64,000 nt of DNA from Membranipora membranacea (GCA_914767715.1 OU612066.1:8501001-8565000), one strand, 5' to 3'. Shown: positions 26,805-40,600, counted from the first letter of the stretch. A program made the numbers and translations. The notes: generated by a model from the sequence alone, not told the origin.

Positions 26805-28131
26805 TAGCAGCGTTATCATCTTTTTTTTTCTTGTAAAATAACAACACAGGGACGTGCAAGAGGCTACCATCTCTCTATTATTGCCCAACTTGGGTCCGAT
26901 GGAACTACAGGTCATGTCAAAAGTTCAGGCCAATGAAAGCCAGCATAGTCAAATGTGTCTCGCCCGTCGGCCAAAGCAGGAACAACGCACTCTCACGGAA
27001 CAAAATCACTCCAAAGTGCAGTCTACCATCGATTGAGACCGCTTGTTTATTTTACATCTGTTTCTATCTTCTATCTTTTTACAGCTTATCCTATCAATGT
27101 ATGCGTGCCATGTCTACAGGAGATGCGGGATCTGGTGCAGGCAAGGTTAGTGGTTCATCTTCATAAATCTTCAGATTGCTTGCACAGGCATAAATTTCTT
27201 GTCTTTTGGCATCACCCTTTTATCAACACTGATTATGAACTAGCATCAGCTTGTTGTATGCTGCGTTTTGCTGTAGTGTCCCTCGTGGTGTTATATATAG
27301 ATATTTTATTGCATCAACCATCATCCTAAGATGTTCTCCCTGATGTGTAAAACACCCAAAAAGAAACCAACCAAAATAAAATCAAGTTTGTCACAAACTT
27401 ATGGTATACCACCAACTTTATGAGAGATAATGAGGCCGTCATATTGTATGAGCTCTAAACAAGACAGTGGTACCTTCCGCACCATACTTTCCTTGTTATT
27501 CCTGTGTAATAATATGTACTCTGTGTCGGTATCCCAGGGAGGTGGCAGCGGTGGTTCTATCAGAGCAGCAGGTGGAAAGCTCGGTGAGATGGAAGCTGCC
27601 AGAGAAGAGGAGTACTTCAGAAAGCTAGTAAGTCTCTTGCACTCCGTATATATATCTTATTTATCATTCCGGAAAGAAAGAATCCATCAAATATTTTTTA
27701 CAATGTGGGTTTATTTCTTCCAGTTTATTTGTTCCATCTCTTCAGCCAGCACCCCTTCAATGCTAAGACTAATAAACATGCAGTGATTTTTATGTTTGTT
27801 TGAAAATTGTTTTAAAACTAGAGTGTACCAAGATAACTGTTTGTGGTTGCTAAAGCAACCAAACGTTGGCATTTGGAAGTGGGTTGGAAGTCGTGCTACT
27901 CTAAACAATGAAGAGGGAGTTCATTGCTCTAAAGAAGGAAGAGACAATTCAAATTTAATACATGTAGCCTCACTATTTTTTTAGCAAGCCAAACAGTTGA
28001 AATCAATTCATGATCACATCGAAGATGAGGTTCACCATCACCAAGCTGAAATTACTCGTCTCGAAGAGGAACTCAAAAGGAAGCAGATGAAATTGGACCG
28101 TCTCAAAGCGGATTTATCCGAGTCAAAGTAA
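26192..28131 (+). CDS. ATP5IF1: Mitochondrial ATP synthase inhibitor IF1
   Basis: Binds F1-ATPase at low matrix pH and blocks wasteful ATP hydrolysis. Exons 26192-26235, 27085-27145, 27538-27627 and 27985-28131 join in phase to 113 residues (human precursor 106). Residues 1-~27 are a basic, Arg/Gln-rich mitochondrial presequence ending near MRAMST. The inhibitory segment is GGSIRAAGGKLGEMEAAREE plus EEYFRKL. The last exon is a long antiparallel coiled-coil helix with the pH-sensing His cluster (HDHIEDEVHHH). First and last exons are tiny or lack a Met, so the gene is easily missed. Divergent from the flavoprotein gene. Confidence 0.93.
26546..26569. repeat. TAGA microsatellite
   Basis: Short interrupted run of TAGA units in ATP5IF1 intron 1. 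Confidence 0.7.
26741..26801. repeat. Compound (CA)n(TA)n microsatellite
   Basis: A CA run with one CG interruption passes directly into ~19 TA units, in ATP5IF1 intron 1. Likely length-polymorphic. Open frames across it are artefacts of the dinucleotide. Confidence 0.95.
27290..27345. repeat. Short dispersed repeat, copy 1 (partner 63553-63608)
   Basis: In ATP5IF1 intron 2. TATTGCA, CAACCA, CATCATCC and AAGATGTTCTCCCTGATGT recur in the same order and orientation at 63553-63608, 36 kb away. End of an interspersed element of unknown type. Confidence 0.65.
27845..27860. promoter_or_regulatory. Palindromic RFX-type X-box
   Basis: GGTTGCTAAAGCAACC is a 16-bp sequence of two GTTGCT half-sites in inverted orientation, the form bound by RFX factors. 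It lies in ATP5IF1 intron 3. Function is inference. Confidence 0.3.
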
Positions 28132-28381
28132 TGCCAATATTAGACTAGTGTTAGAGTTTTTGGGGTCTGCGTTTGCAGCCAGATATCCACAAATCAATTT
28201 TGTGTTAGACAATTTCACCTCCTCTAGAAAGTGATTTTTCTCCCCGGTGTCAACTGAGTCATTAATATCTGTGGCGTATGTGATTGTTCCCATGATTATT
28301 TTTGTTACAAATTTTTATGTTGAAGTTTTCCAAACTCATTCATTCTGAGGAATAGTATTGAAATGTTGTGTGTGCCTATTT

Positions 28382-28387
28382 AATAAA
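28382..28387 (+). terminator. Candidate ATP5IF1 poly(A) signal
   Basis: AATAAA 250 bases after the ATP5IF1 stop codon; a second AATAAA follows ~25 bases later. Confidence 0.45.
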
Positions 28388-29332
28388 CAGCCAGAATCTG
28401 TACAACAGGAATAAAAATAGATAAGATAAGTTCGTTTTCAGACATTCCATTCATTGAGGTTGCAAAGGCTATGTTATGGTGAAAAGCTGTAATATGTAAT
28501 GAGACGGCTTTGCGATAACAAACATTTGCACTCGTAGATGATCATAGAAGGTGGTTCTCATGTGAAGCCACTGATGATCTGAAACATTTGTGCTCCTAAT
28601 CTCTCCCTGAAGAGATTATAGCCATGGAATCTGGCGTGAATTTGATGGGTTGCCAATCGGGATAACTGTCTGTTTTGTCAGGAGTTGTATTTTCCTGTGT
28701 GGAGAGTGGACAACTCTGTTTTTGACACAAAACATAAATATGAGATATTGGGTTATCCCATACTTTGATGGGAGAGTGCAGTAGAGATGAAATGGCCTGT
28801 ATGTGAAGCCTAATTTGATCATCTATCTGACTGCATACACAGATTATATGCCACCGTAATGATTGATACTCTCTCTGCCAATATCTGATGCTATGGCTGG
28901 TGAACGATTTAACTGGTGAAATACTTGGTGCCATAATCGAGAAATTTCTGTCCTCCTAATGAGCTCTTGAAGAGTAGGATATTGAGAAAAGTGTCATAGC
29001 TTAAATTCTGTGCTTTCTTAGAGCTCAGTCCTGGTCAGACTACCATTATATGAGATCCTAACATGACTAGTGAATAAGCTCCATAAAATACCTAGATAGA
29101 TCTTACATTCCTCAGGTTTTTGATTTCCCTCCCATACCCCAATCTTCAAAGGCATGGCTCATAACTCTTTTTTAGCAAAATCTATGTTTTTTATTGCTAG
29201 TTTGATTTTCTCTCAAATGTTATACTTTTATGGTTGGATTATAAGTAGTGTTGTTCGACATAACGGTAGGGACGGATGATCCTAAGGCAAAGTTTGAAAT
29301 GCTCATAATAGGTGACAGCAAGCCTGAAATAG

Positions 29333-29421
29333 TTGGTGCAAGTCCATTGGTTTTGTGCTCAAGTGATCGTTATTATTTATACCCACCCATACTGGAGTGC
29401 TCAACCATTGGACTTGCACAA
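29333..29421. repeat. Imperfect inverted repeat (~20-nt arms)
   Basis: GTGCAAGTCCA..TGGTT on the left (29333-29352) is complementary to AACCA.TGGACTTGCAC on the right (29402-29421) with one mismatch and a bulge. Possibly the remains of a small fold-back element. Confidence 0.5.
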
Positions 29422-29494
29422 ACTGCCCCAGGTCTATGTCATTTTATCATGTTCGTATTCGTAGGTAACCTTATTGTTTGGTAATCACCCAGTA

Positions 29495-29732
29495 CAGGGC
29501 CGTAGTTTAGAAATAATGGTAGGGGAGGCAAAAATCTGAGGCAAGTCCAAAACATCAATAGGATGGGTACTACGACCTCCCCAAAGCAAATTAGCTCACA
29601 TAAATAACAAATGGAATTCCTAAATGAGCTGATTCTGGCGTGGAATACTCAATTTTAACATTTTTAGGCCACTTTATTGTGCATTCTAGGGGAGGGCAGA
29701 GCGGCCCTGCCTTCCCTAGAACTACGGGCCTG
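29495..29732. mobile_element. hAT-like non-autonomous element (~238 bp)
   Basis: Ends CAGGGCCGTAGTTTAG and CTAGAACTACGGGCCTG are inverted copies with small differences. CAGGG-type termini with GTAG are characteristic of hAT MITEs. CAGTA is repeated on both flanks, but a full 8-bp target duplication is not clear. No coding capacity. Confidence 0.7.
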
Positions 29733-31638
29733 CAGTACTGCTACTGGGCATAAAAATAGTTCACCCGATCAACCCAGGGCGGTGCTAAAATTAGTCACAT
29801 GAAATTGGCACCGCTCCAAATGACGAGCAGTAAAGCGTTGAGCTGTACAATGTTATTGTTGTTATAAACAGCTGATCACTGATGCATAGTACCTAGCGCA
29901 TCCAGGCAGTCAGTTCATTATAGTGCGCTCACTATTTTACACCTCATTACGAAGCCAACGGTCTCTACTACACAACAATCAGCTGTCATTACACAACAAA
30001 GACAGACAGAACGCATCATCTGAAAACTGAGTATAATAAGTGTTGTAGCTGACTTGCACTGCTCTATAAAGCTATTAATCTTCTCAAGGATATTGATTTC
30101 AACATATATAAGCTGTCTGAAGCTAAAGAGTTTCTGCGCCAACCTTGGCCTTGAGTGAAACTATAACATGGTGAGTAGCGATCACTCAATTCTCTCCGTA
30201 ACATGTTTTCTGCAAAACCCGAAACAACTTTTGACGTGACAATGTTGAAATGGATAAACTGCTAATACCATGCAAAACTAGTATACTGTGGTGGTTTTGT
30301 GATTTGCAAGTTTTAATCATTGTACACTATTTTATTTGGCATCAGGTTAATATAATCTGGTTAAATATCAGGTTTGTTTAATCAGGTTAGATACATGATA
30401 ATAACAGCAAGGAATGTTTGACAGAGAGATGGGTTTGCATGTAGGTAGTGACCAAAGGTGATTATCATCTAAATCAATGCTTGACCATACTTACTATGTT
30501 GTTTCATCAAAGTAGCAGGTTTTAATTTAGAAGTTTCCTGTGAAATGTGACCCGGCAACACGCGGACACCTGTTTCGTAGTTTGAGACAGACAATGAAGG
30601 GATTGTCTGTTAGACTATAGGTCAGTTAAGTTTATTTCAGGAAAAAAAGGAGAGCATATTTTTAATTAATTGTGGAAGGTCAATATTAAGAATAGGCATT
30701 GCTAATTAAGAAGCCAGGGATGGACTGTTACCTTCAGGGTTTTAATTATTTGGCAAATTTTGTGATTATGCATTTCTAAATTAGAAGGCATTTCCATATC
30801 AGTGTAGCATTTTAAGTTCGTATAGCTGTTTCATTCAGCTTCTCATGTATCATGTTAGGGTAATAGGCTGCCAATCAAGTTATTATGGGTAATTTGGGGC
30901 TTCCGCTGTGCCTTGTTCATTGCAGGCCACTGCGGCTGTACTCGTTTGTTATCAAAATTGTTACATGTAGATGTCTAAGAATGTTGCTTCCCAGTTAACC
31001 GCCATTCAAAGCTTCAAAAATGCCGGTAGTATCAATTGGAACATGTTCGGAAGCAAACGAATTATCAATACTGCAGCATTGCTCAAATCTTTCCCCCTAA
31101 TTCGTAATCTCTTCCTAAATTGTGCACCGAGAATTAAGATATAAACATGTAGTTCTGTCAAGCGTTGAATTCTAGAGGGCTCCAACAGAGATTATTCAGT
31201 AAGGAACTTCATTCACAATAATTCTGACAGTTTCATGTGAAGGACTACCCTTGTACATCCTGTGTAGTAATTGCGGAACTTTGATAAGGCCATAAAGGCT
31301 GTATCCTAATTGCACAGTGTCAGTTCTGTATTCACTCAGCGGGTATCTCACTACCTTAGGCCTACTCGGGCCTCTATTAATTCGATTTGTTAATCTGATT
31401 ATGTGGTAACTGACCATTTCTCTCATGTAATTCTATGTAATATGCATTCTCATTACTCTGCTAGTAATAACATCACAGGGCAGACTAACTGGACATTATT
31501 GCATTGCTGAGTGTGAAATGACGCAAGAATGAGTTAGCTCTTTGATTCTTTTTTTTCCATCACCACACAGCATTTTCTCAAACTCATTATTCTAACATTA
31601 GTCAGATTATTAAATTCTTTTCAGATCCTAAGCCGGTG

Positions 31639-34600
31639 ATGACACTCAACACTGAAGCTATGTCTGAGAATGTGTATACTGACCATCTCTCGACAAATGA
31701 CAGCGATGTCGGATTAATAACCTTGACTGAAAGAGAACAACAGTCAACAGATACGGCTACCATCAAACACGGTTGTGGGTTTGGTTCCTGCAAACCAAAA
31801 TGGATGCAATCGTTGGCTAATGTTAAACTCTTCACCATCATCACATGCGTACTAGCCTGTGTTAATGGTGCTATATCAGCCAGTTACTTGCCAAGTGTTA
31901 TCACAACCATTGAGAGGCGGTTTGAATTTGGAAGTTCCGTGACAGGGCTTGTCGTTGCGTCATATGAAGTTGGTGCAACTATAGCTGTGATATTTGTGAG
32001 CTATCTTGGGAACCAACGACACATTCCAGTCATTATAGGATGCGGTACCATTTTGGTCGGTTTTGGGACATGCCTCTTTGCTCTGCCTCACTTCCTGTCA
32101 TCACCATATTCACTTAAACTCACAGAGGAAGCTAACAGGACTTCTGAGGACACATGTCTCAATGCTGCCACGCATGATGGCAGTCAACGGGCGGGTTATT
32201 GTGCTCCAGACGAGTTTGAATCCTCCGTCAATGATGTATATGTAGCGATATTTGTCATTGCGCAGTCTTTGATAGGAATTGGCAGTACTCCAATATTAAC
32301 TCTAGGACTATCTTACATTGACAACCACGTAACTAAGAAGAAATCTCCACAATATCTTGGTAAGATCACCTTACCACTAGTCTGAGCCCCCCAGACTTTT
32401 GCCCCTCGTCCGACGGCCCCCCTTACCACCCACTTATTCTGCAATGCCAAACTGTTAATGCCAGGGTAGTCATGGCATATGTCATAGCCAGTGGACTATA
32501 TAAAACCTATATACCATATTATATAAGCCTTTCAAGGTGGCATATGACATTCCAAGTCAAGATTGCTACCTTCCTCATGGTTATTACTTGCAGAATTTGC
32601 AGAGAAGTGCAAAGACTAAGAAATAAAGCATGTAATTTCCTATTGATTTCATCTGTCTGTTTATAAGAAAAATTATGGCTTCGATTTCCTGTATACCATT
32701 ACAGTTGAGAAATAATAATTGTAACGATATGATGTTCTATATTTTCAGCCTTTGTGTATGCCGCTGCCACACTAGGACCTGTTCTAGGTTTTGGATGCGG
32801 TGCAGTGTTTATGGAAGTATATGTAGACTTTATGACACCAAGTTTTGTGAAGCTAGCTCTAACATCCACTGATTCTCAATGGGTCGGAGCCTGGTGGGTC
32901 GGATTCCTGATATTTGGAGCCTTGAATCTTCTGGTTGCTCCTCCATTCTTTGCATTCCCCAAGAAACTACCTCAACCAGTGGACCATGGAACGTATGATG
33001 TAGCCACTGAGGCAGCAGAGAGACTTAACGTCGAGTTGGAAGTCGAGGAGAGAAATGGTAATGCATCTCTGGGAGAACTGCAGCGGGAGGATGGTGATGG
33101 CCCTGATCAGGGAGAGAGGGCAAGCCTCGCTGAACAGATGTCTGCTGAGTCTAAATGCTCATCCATCAAAGGTGGGTTTAAGAACATCACAATTAGCTTT
33201 TCTTCCTTTTTTACGTTCTTGAAATTTCTTTTTTTTTGCCCGTGTCTGGATTCTAGCTTTATGCAAAAACAATTATAATCTCATATTCAAAATTTGCGTT
33301 GTTGAATATTCATCAAAATTCTTTTTCGATTAACTGATTTTCATAACCCTGGTTACAGCGCTCTGTCACCCTGGAGTGATATTGATTGGCTATGATTAAC
33401 TTGAGAGCGTTGGATATCCAGTGATAACTCGCTCTCACACCTCCTTGATAAGAGCTGTATAGATTTTTGCTGCCCTCATCAACGTAGATACTGGACATCA
33501 ACTCAATTTTCCATTAATTTTACCCTCTGCTTTTCGATAATTGCACCGGTGAGGGCATCATAATAAGGCAATAACTTCACTTCCGACTGCTCATCTTGAT
33601 GCACTGCAGTTCACGCCTAGGAATATGGGTTTGTCGGATGTGATAATGCTGCTGGGGTGCTGGGAAATATTGATCCTAAGAGGTGCTGCTATCTAATAAA
33701 CAGAGATGTTAGTTATGTGAAATTGGGATGACAACCCACATTGAGTATTTAAAAATGAAATCAGCACTCAACAACATACTGTTCATAAGCCTTAATGTTT
33801 TTCCAAGTACAGTCTCAGAGCAACTACACTACCTACTCTGTGATAACAAGTATTCTCCTACTTGTTGATCTCAAAGTGCTTGTTGCTCCCATCTAATAAA
33901 AAAACAATTTGGCAATGCCATGCTAGCAGACTGATATCGACAATATGCATTTTGTATGTCATGATCTCGAGTGTTGGCATTGGGATATATGTCTTACTTT
34001 CAATTTACAATTTTATTACAAATCTGATAAGTGGTTGAAAAAAAAATTATGCAAAGAAAATCCTGTATAGAAACAGGAGATCTCCAACGTCTCCATTTTG
34101 TTTCACGTGCTCAAACTAGACGCACCAGAAAACATTATCTGTCCTCTGGCCATCAGTTTATTACATTCTCCTTGCAGAAACCTAATGCTCCAGTCCTAGA
34201 ATTTATATATTTTTCTGTTTTTCAATTGTTGTTGTTCTGAATTTCACATATAGCCTGCTCTGTCTCTTTTAGAATTTCCTAGGGCTGTTATGAAGCTTCT
34301 AAAGAACCCAGTATACATGTTATTAAACCTGGCGAGTGTATTTGAGATGGTTATTGTGACCGGGTTTATAACATTTGTACCCAAATACCTGGAGACACAA
34401 TTTGGTCTAAGAACCAGTCAAGCCAACCTCTACACAGGTGAGAACATACTCTTGCCCCCTATGGTCTTCTGTGTGTGAGAACTACGGGATCAATCACCTG
34501 TTCTCTGGAGAGTAAGGTCTCCCCCCCCCACTTTAGACAAGACATGGCCCTCTGTCTCAACTCAGATTCTGGCAGATAACAATACTGTGTTAGAATGTTT

Positions 34601-37600
34601 TTTTTCTAGGTTTTTTCTTGAATTGGTTTTGTTGTCCACTTGAATATGTTTTGTTTAAACTTGAACACTATAATTTCTCGTTATGCTGGTCTGCGCTACT
34701 GGGGTAAACTCCACAGGGGTCAAAGTTTCAGCGATCAAGATACATTTGACATAATTCTTCAAAATATCATTACAGTACCAGTACTTTTACTAATGTCATG
34801 TGCTTCCGATCATAAGGTTGTTCTTGTGTAAATTATAAACTAACATGACACAACAGGGTTATGGGATTATTGCGTACATCCTTTACATCTTGGATAATGA
34901 TCGACATGACTTGACGGCTAATCCGATAATCCGTTTCAAGTCGTGACGGTCATTTTTTGTCTGATCCTAATCCTCAGACCTCTCCAGTTACTAGATACCT
35001 CCTAACTTTAGAGGCATATATAGCATACAAAAGTGCAAGCAATAGCTTATTTACCTTCAACTAAGTTTTTCTGAGTACAAGGGATATCCTTGTGAGAGAT
35101 TTGATTAATGAAGGAAATGATCTCGATACTTATTCTATATTGCTACCCGTTTCGCTCTTGTTACTCCATCATTGAGCAACAGGGCTATTCCATTTTTGAA
35201 CTTTAACTACCACCAGTCAGAAATATGAAAGAATAATACTGATGAAACATGTATTTATAAACTGCCATCTATTTATGTTTGCGGCAAAATTCTAATTTTC
35301 AAAATGAGCTTGAATATGATGGAATTCCTGTTTATAAAACAGCTTTCGAGAAGGCCTTGTCACTCAAAACTATGGTTCCTCACTCTAGTGCAAAATAAAA
35401 AATCAGTAATTGCCCGCATTTGTAAAAAAACTTTTCGGTAAATTTCTGCTGCTGACTGGTTTGCATTCTTTCAATCTCTTTTTTCAGGATCGCTGGCGAT
35501 CCCCGGGGCAGCATTAGGAATAATCTCCTCCGGTATGGTGCTTAAAAAGCTCAAACTTACTATGCGAGGTGAGCATGATGTGAGGTTGCGTGTCTGAACC
35601 CATAGACGCTTGCCAATACAGTTTCGAGCATATCCAGGTCTTATGCCAGCAGCAATATGTTGCTTTGGCTTTTGAGTGAGAAGCAATTTGTCATTTTCCT
35701 GATGACCTCCAAAATAGGGAGTTATGAAAACACTTGTCAATGATCAGGGGAAATAGTCAGACTTTGAAGGAAGCAACTTACATGTTGTGATGTCTGGAAG
35801 GTTATTTTATGTATGAAATGCCTCATTACTCGAATCTTTTTCTCTATTATTTAGGGACTCTTCAGTTCACAGTGATACTCAGTGTTCTGAGCCTAGCCTG
35901 TTTCTCGTTGGCATTCCTGTTCGGTTGTGACAACCTAAAAATAGCTGGAGTTACAGTCCCTTATCACAAAAGGTAAGTAACAGTCCCTTATCACAAAAGG
36001 TAAGTTTACTAATATTGATAAAAAAACAAATCCTGTCATTTTTGCAAAAATGAGACGATTTCCCCCGCCGGGGGCCGACGGCGAGGGGCAAAAGTCTGGG
36101 GGGCTCAGACTAGAGATGATGCTGAATCAAGAATATTAGACAGCGCTGAATTTTCAATTCAGTCTCTTTTTGTCTATCATCAGCTGATTTGCAGCCCCAA
36201 CTTTTACAATGATTTAATTTATGAAAGAAAATCCTCAAATGATTTCTCTATATGTTTTAATGATAAGAGCCTAAATGGGGCAATATTTCAACATTATTGG
36301 CTGGTGCTGGTCCTTTTACATGGAATTTGGTGAAGTGCTTTATATACCATATCCATATCCATTACCCAATAGATCACCCTAGAGGAGAGGTGGACTGTAT
36401 TTTCACTGTGTACCTCTTGTCGTTTGCCCCAGGACACAATACATCCCGTCACAAATTCCCTCCAGGATTTATGCAATCACTTCCGTTCATGCTAAGGTTT
36501 CTCTTGTCTCATCTATTCATCGCAAGGCATAGACATGGTCTAGATCAAGTTTGATCCAATTTGCTCGCAGTCCGTTCATTCCCATTCTACTGGTGAGCCG
36601 CCGCCTTTTGCCAGCGGCTCAAAACATAAATGCAGGCAAATTGGATCATGCTTGATCTATATATGGTCCCAGACTCCCTGGAAGTAAGAATCAGTGACCT
36701 TCAGTATAGCATTATAATTATATGTCAGAAAATGAACTAGGACATGGGATTATTGCAACACATTCTAGTATGACAGTTGAAAATGTTGTCCTAACTTCTC
36801 ACAAGGATGTAGTATGGCATGTTATATTTTGATTGTGATGAGATTAGACTTAGAATAAGAAGGACAGTACTGTACTGTGTGACAATAAATTAAAGGGAGA
36901 ACAGGAGTTAATCATTGACAATTGAAGCTATTACAATTGCTGGAAGTTGGCAAACTGATGAAATTATATCTGTATGGCACCATACGTAAATTCATAAGAA
37001 ATAAGTTGCGCTTTTTCAGCAAATGCGTTGAATTCATCTTTTTTATCAAAAGATCAATCACCCAATTCACAACATCTCAACTCCTAGGCGCTCAGTTACT
37101 CACCTCAAAAATCGGGATCTGAAGACAATTTATTTCTGTAATCCCCGGCTCTATTATATCAATGTAATCTAGAGTCCGCCTCACCTCTAAACATGAGAAG
37201 CACAAATTCCAAAGTTGAATCTTTTTTTTACACCAATAATGACCTGTTCATCCTGTAATTGGGTGTATATTTGTAGGAGTGTAATGCTGATTAAATCAGA
37301 CAGTAGGGTTTTAGTGACGTAGCTAAATAAGTGCCCACTGCCCATGTTCACTGCGCAGTTACCTGCTCCGTTATACAAATAGTGACAAACAAAATGATAT
37401 TTTTAAAGTCTCGTTGTGATATTTATAAATTTTAATTATGATATGTTTAAAGGTGACCATTTTGGACATTATATACATCATGGAAAGTTCTTTGAACAGC
37501 AATTCATGAAATACGGATCTCAGTGTGACGTCATGACATGAAAAGAATATGAATTAGGAGGACATTGGTTCAGGGACAGAGAGTGATATCAGAAGTTCAA

Positions 37601-40600
37601 CTAAACAGCGATAGTCAAAATTGAAGCCAGCATCAACATTATAATATTGGGCATATTCATGAATTGTTTGTGAGCAATTATTTTCCACACATTTTAAAGC
37701 CGCTTGAGTGGGGTGGACAGGAAAATCTGGCAGCATGTATATGGGGAGAGGTCAGCAGAAAAAAGAGCATAAAATGGGGCTTGTTTATTGTTGTGATACC
37801 CTGCGAAAATCCCAGAGTAGGTTTTTTCGGTAGGTCTACAGCACTGATGTAACACAAGGGCAAATGTGGTTGGATGCACTGCTGGACACCATAATTGATA
37901 ATGGAAATCATTTACTCTATTTTAGCCGTGATCCTGTATCTAAAGTCTCAATGCTACCACAGAACCTGACGAGTGGGTGTAACTCCGATTGTGTCTGTCA
38001 GAGCTCAGTCTACAGCCCTGTGTGTGGGGGTAACTCCATCACCTACTTCAGTGCCTGTCATGCCGGCTGCAGGTTGTCACCAAATGGCACCATAGAGGTA
38101 TTAAGCATCACCCAAGCCAAGGAGTTTGAGTGCTTCCAAATCCCTTGCCAAATATATTGTACATTTCCCTAGTGACATTCGTAAAGATTGTTTTCATCTC
38201 TAGGGGATTTTATCCACCATATCTTTATATGGTTTGATGGTTAATTGGTTACTGCACCAAGTGCATTCACCTATTCATCATGACCAGCCAGGCTTGGAAA
38301 TTGTTCCCAGTTTGAATTCCCCATGAATTGGCAGTCTTCAACATGAGCATGACACATCTAAATTTTTCCTGTGTATTGGTTTCCGTTTGACCGACTTGGC
38401 AGTACAGCAATATCCTGGACAATATTATAATACACTTTTTATTGACATCATATCATTAGGAGAGGTATACACCCGAGGGTGCTGGGGGCTGGAACAATCA
38501 ACAATGAAAGCTCCCCCAGTGGGACTCAAACCCACAACTCCTGCGGCACTAATCGCCTGGTAGTGAATAGCAAGCGCGCAAACCAATTGTGCCATCTCAC
38601 CATCCCCAAAAAAGAATGGGTTGATGGCGCTAATTAGATAGCCCGCTATTCACTACTCAGAGTTGTGTTCTCTCATCCCACAGCACATTCCAATCCACCA
38701 TTGCCACCCTATGAAACACAGTGTACGTGTTAGGGTTATTGGCCTTACATGACCCAATTGCTAGGCTTGGGCAATGGGCCATTGCTGGGCATTGCTATCA
38801 TTAATCTTAATTGCGTTTATAGGATTGTGACTGCGTTGATACAATGCTCAGTTCGACAACCTCTGCTAGTTCCTTGCCCCTGTTTCCGGACATTGGTACC
38901 ACCACTACACAGGTGCTTGCTGGTCAGGCCACAACAGGTGCTTGTAAAGGAGACTGCCAGATGCTCATACCATTCATGTTGCTACTGCTGGTCATTTGCT
39001 TTCTGATGGCTGGCCTGAAAACCCCCATAGCTACTGTAACAATGAGGTTAGATTTGAAACCGAACATATTTATAATATATCAGATCCTGCACCTGAAACA
39101 TATCAGGAATTATTATACTAAAACTAGGTTTCATAGTGCTAAAGAAAGTGTCTATTAAAACTAGAACTATCATCTTGACTGTTGTTTGAATAATATAACA
39201 AGGTACCATAGCAGTGCAGTGCAATACAGACATTGAAAAACATAGGTATTTGGCGGCAACTTCTCAATCAGGGTGATAATCATAATATGAATAGTATATT
39301 TACATAATTTATTTATGTTGAAAATCATGGCACACATATTTTTATGTTGATGTTTTTGCCCTTTTCTCAGGTGTGTGGAAGATGACCTGAGGTCTTTCAG
39401 CCTCGGTATACAGATGGTAATTCTCCGTACTCTAGGTAGGTATCTGCAATATTGAAGAAACATAAAAACCTTTTTTATTGTGTTTTTTCACAGAGATAGA
39501 ATTCTCTTATTTGTGACAAGAAAACAACAAAAGCTGTTCTCTTTTTTTTTTATCTTTGTCACCAGTTCTTCAATAAAAAAACAGAACATATTCGCAATAC
39601 TCAACACAGAGTAGGGATATCCTGATGGATTTTGAGTAATTTGAATACAGTCTTCTGTCTAACAAAACATTGTGACAAAGTACAAATAAACATGTGTTTT
39701 ATTATTTCCTTGTCACAAGAGAGATAATGTAAGCCCTGATTGAGTCATTTTGAACTCGTCTGTCTGTGATAAGAATGCCTCAGCTGCCGAAATTCTTTGT
39801 TCCACACTGTGATCCGGTTTCTTTATCACTGCTGACTCTGACTAATGAGTAAGATGTGGAAAATGCTGTAAGAATTTCAACAAGGAGGATACATCTCTTG
39901 GCCCGTTCCTCATCAGATATAATGACCCATATATCACATGATTTAAACTGATCTCTTATCTTACCCTGGGCAATGCACTCCCTCCCTCTCAAATGGAGTT
40001 CATTGCCCTTGGAGAAGTTTTCTCTATTTCCTAACTGTAGTTACATATTTTCATGTAATTAACTCCGTCCTTTGTTTTTGTAGCCTTGTTACCGGCGCCT
40101 ATCATATTCGGTAATATCATTGATACGACATGTCTATGGTGGAAATATGAATGTGGATCTCGTAAGAACTGCCTCCTCTATGATGTGGAGTCTTACAGGT
40201 ACAAATACGCAGGTGAGAATTTACTTTAACCTTTGAACTTTGAACCTTACTTTAACTCTGCCCTCGAAACATTCTAACCAGCTATGGAATCAAACGCATC
40301 AATATACAAAATATTGAACCTTTGAAGGATGTATAGGTAAAATCTGAGAGGTTTTGCAATGAGAGCAACTTGAGAGTTGAGTCATTTCTCGGCTCATTAA
40401 TGCCTACCTGGTAAAAATTAGGCTTTTTTTTCATGACTACTATCTGTAGTTTGAAACAAACCCACACTTCTCACAATATGCCAAACAATATTTGATATAC
40501 AAACTGCAGGTTTTGGGTATATCCAGCCATGGCATTTAGTATTTAGTGGACCAAATACGAATTCCCTGCAATATGCGTTTACAGATAGGCAACAACCCTT

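Larger units (their letters stand above)
28132..31638. other. Gene-free spacer before the OATP gene
   Basis: 3.5 kb without a supported exon. Contains a likely ATP5IF1 poly(A) signal (AATAAA at 28382-28387), an imperfect inverted repeat (29333-29421) and a hAT-like element (29495-29732). The OATP promoter and untranslated first exon should lie in its right part but could not be placed. An acceptor TTTTCAG at 31618-31624 precedes the first coding exon. Confidence 0.55.

Noticed and set aside
26653-26915. Open frames with YIYIYI and CVCVCV runs
   Set aside because: Translation of the (TA)n(CA)n microsatellite.
31636-31638. GTG as start of the OATP protein
   Set aside because: Animal genes start at ATG; the next codon (31639) is ATG.
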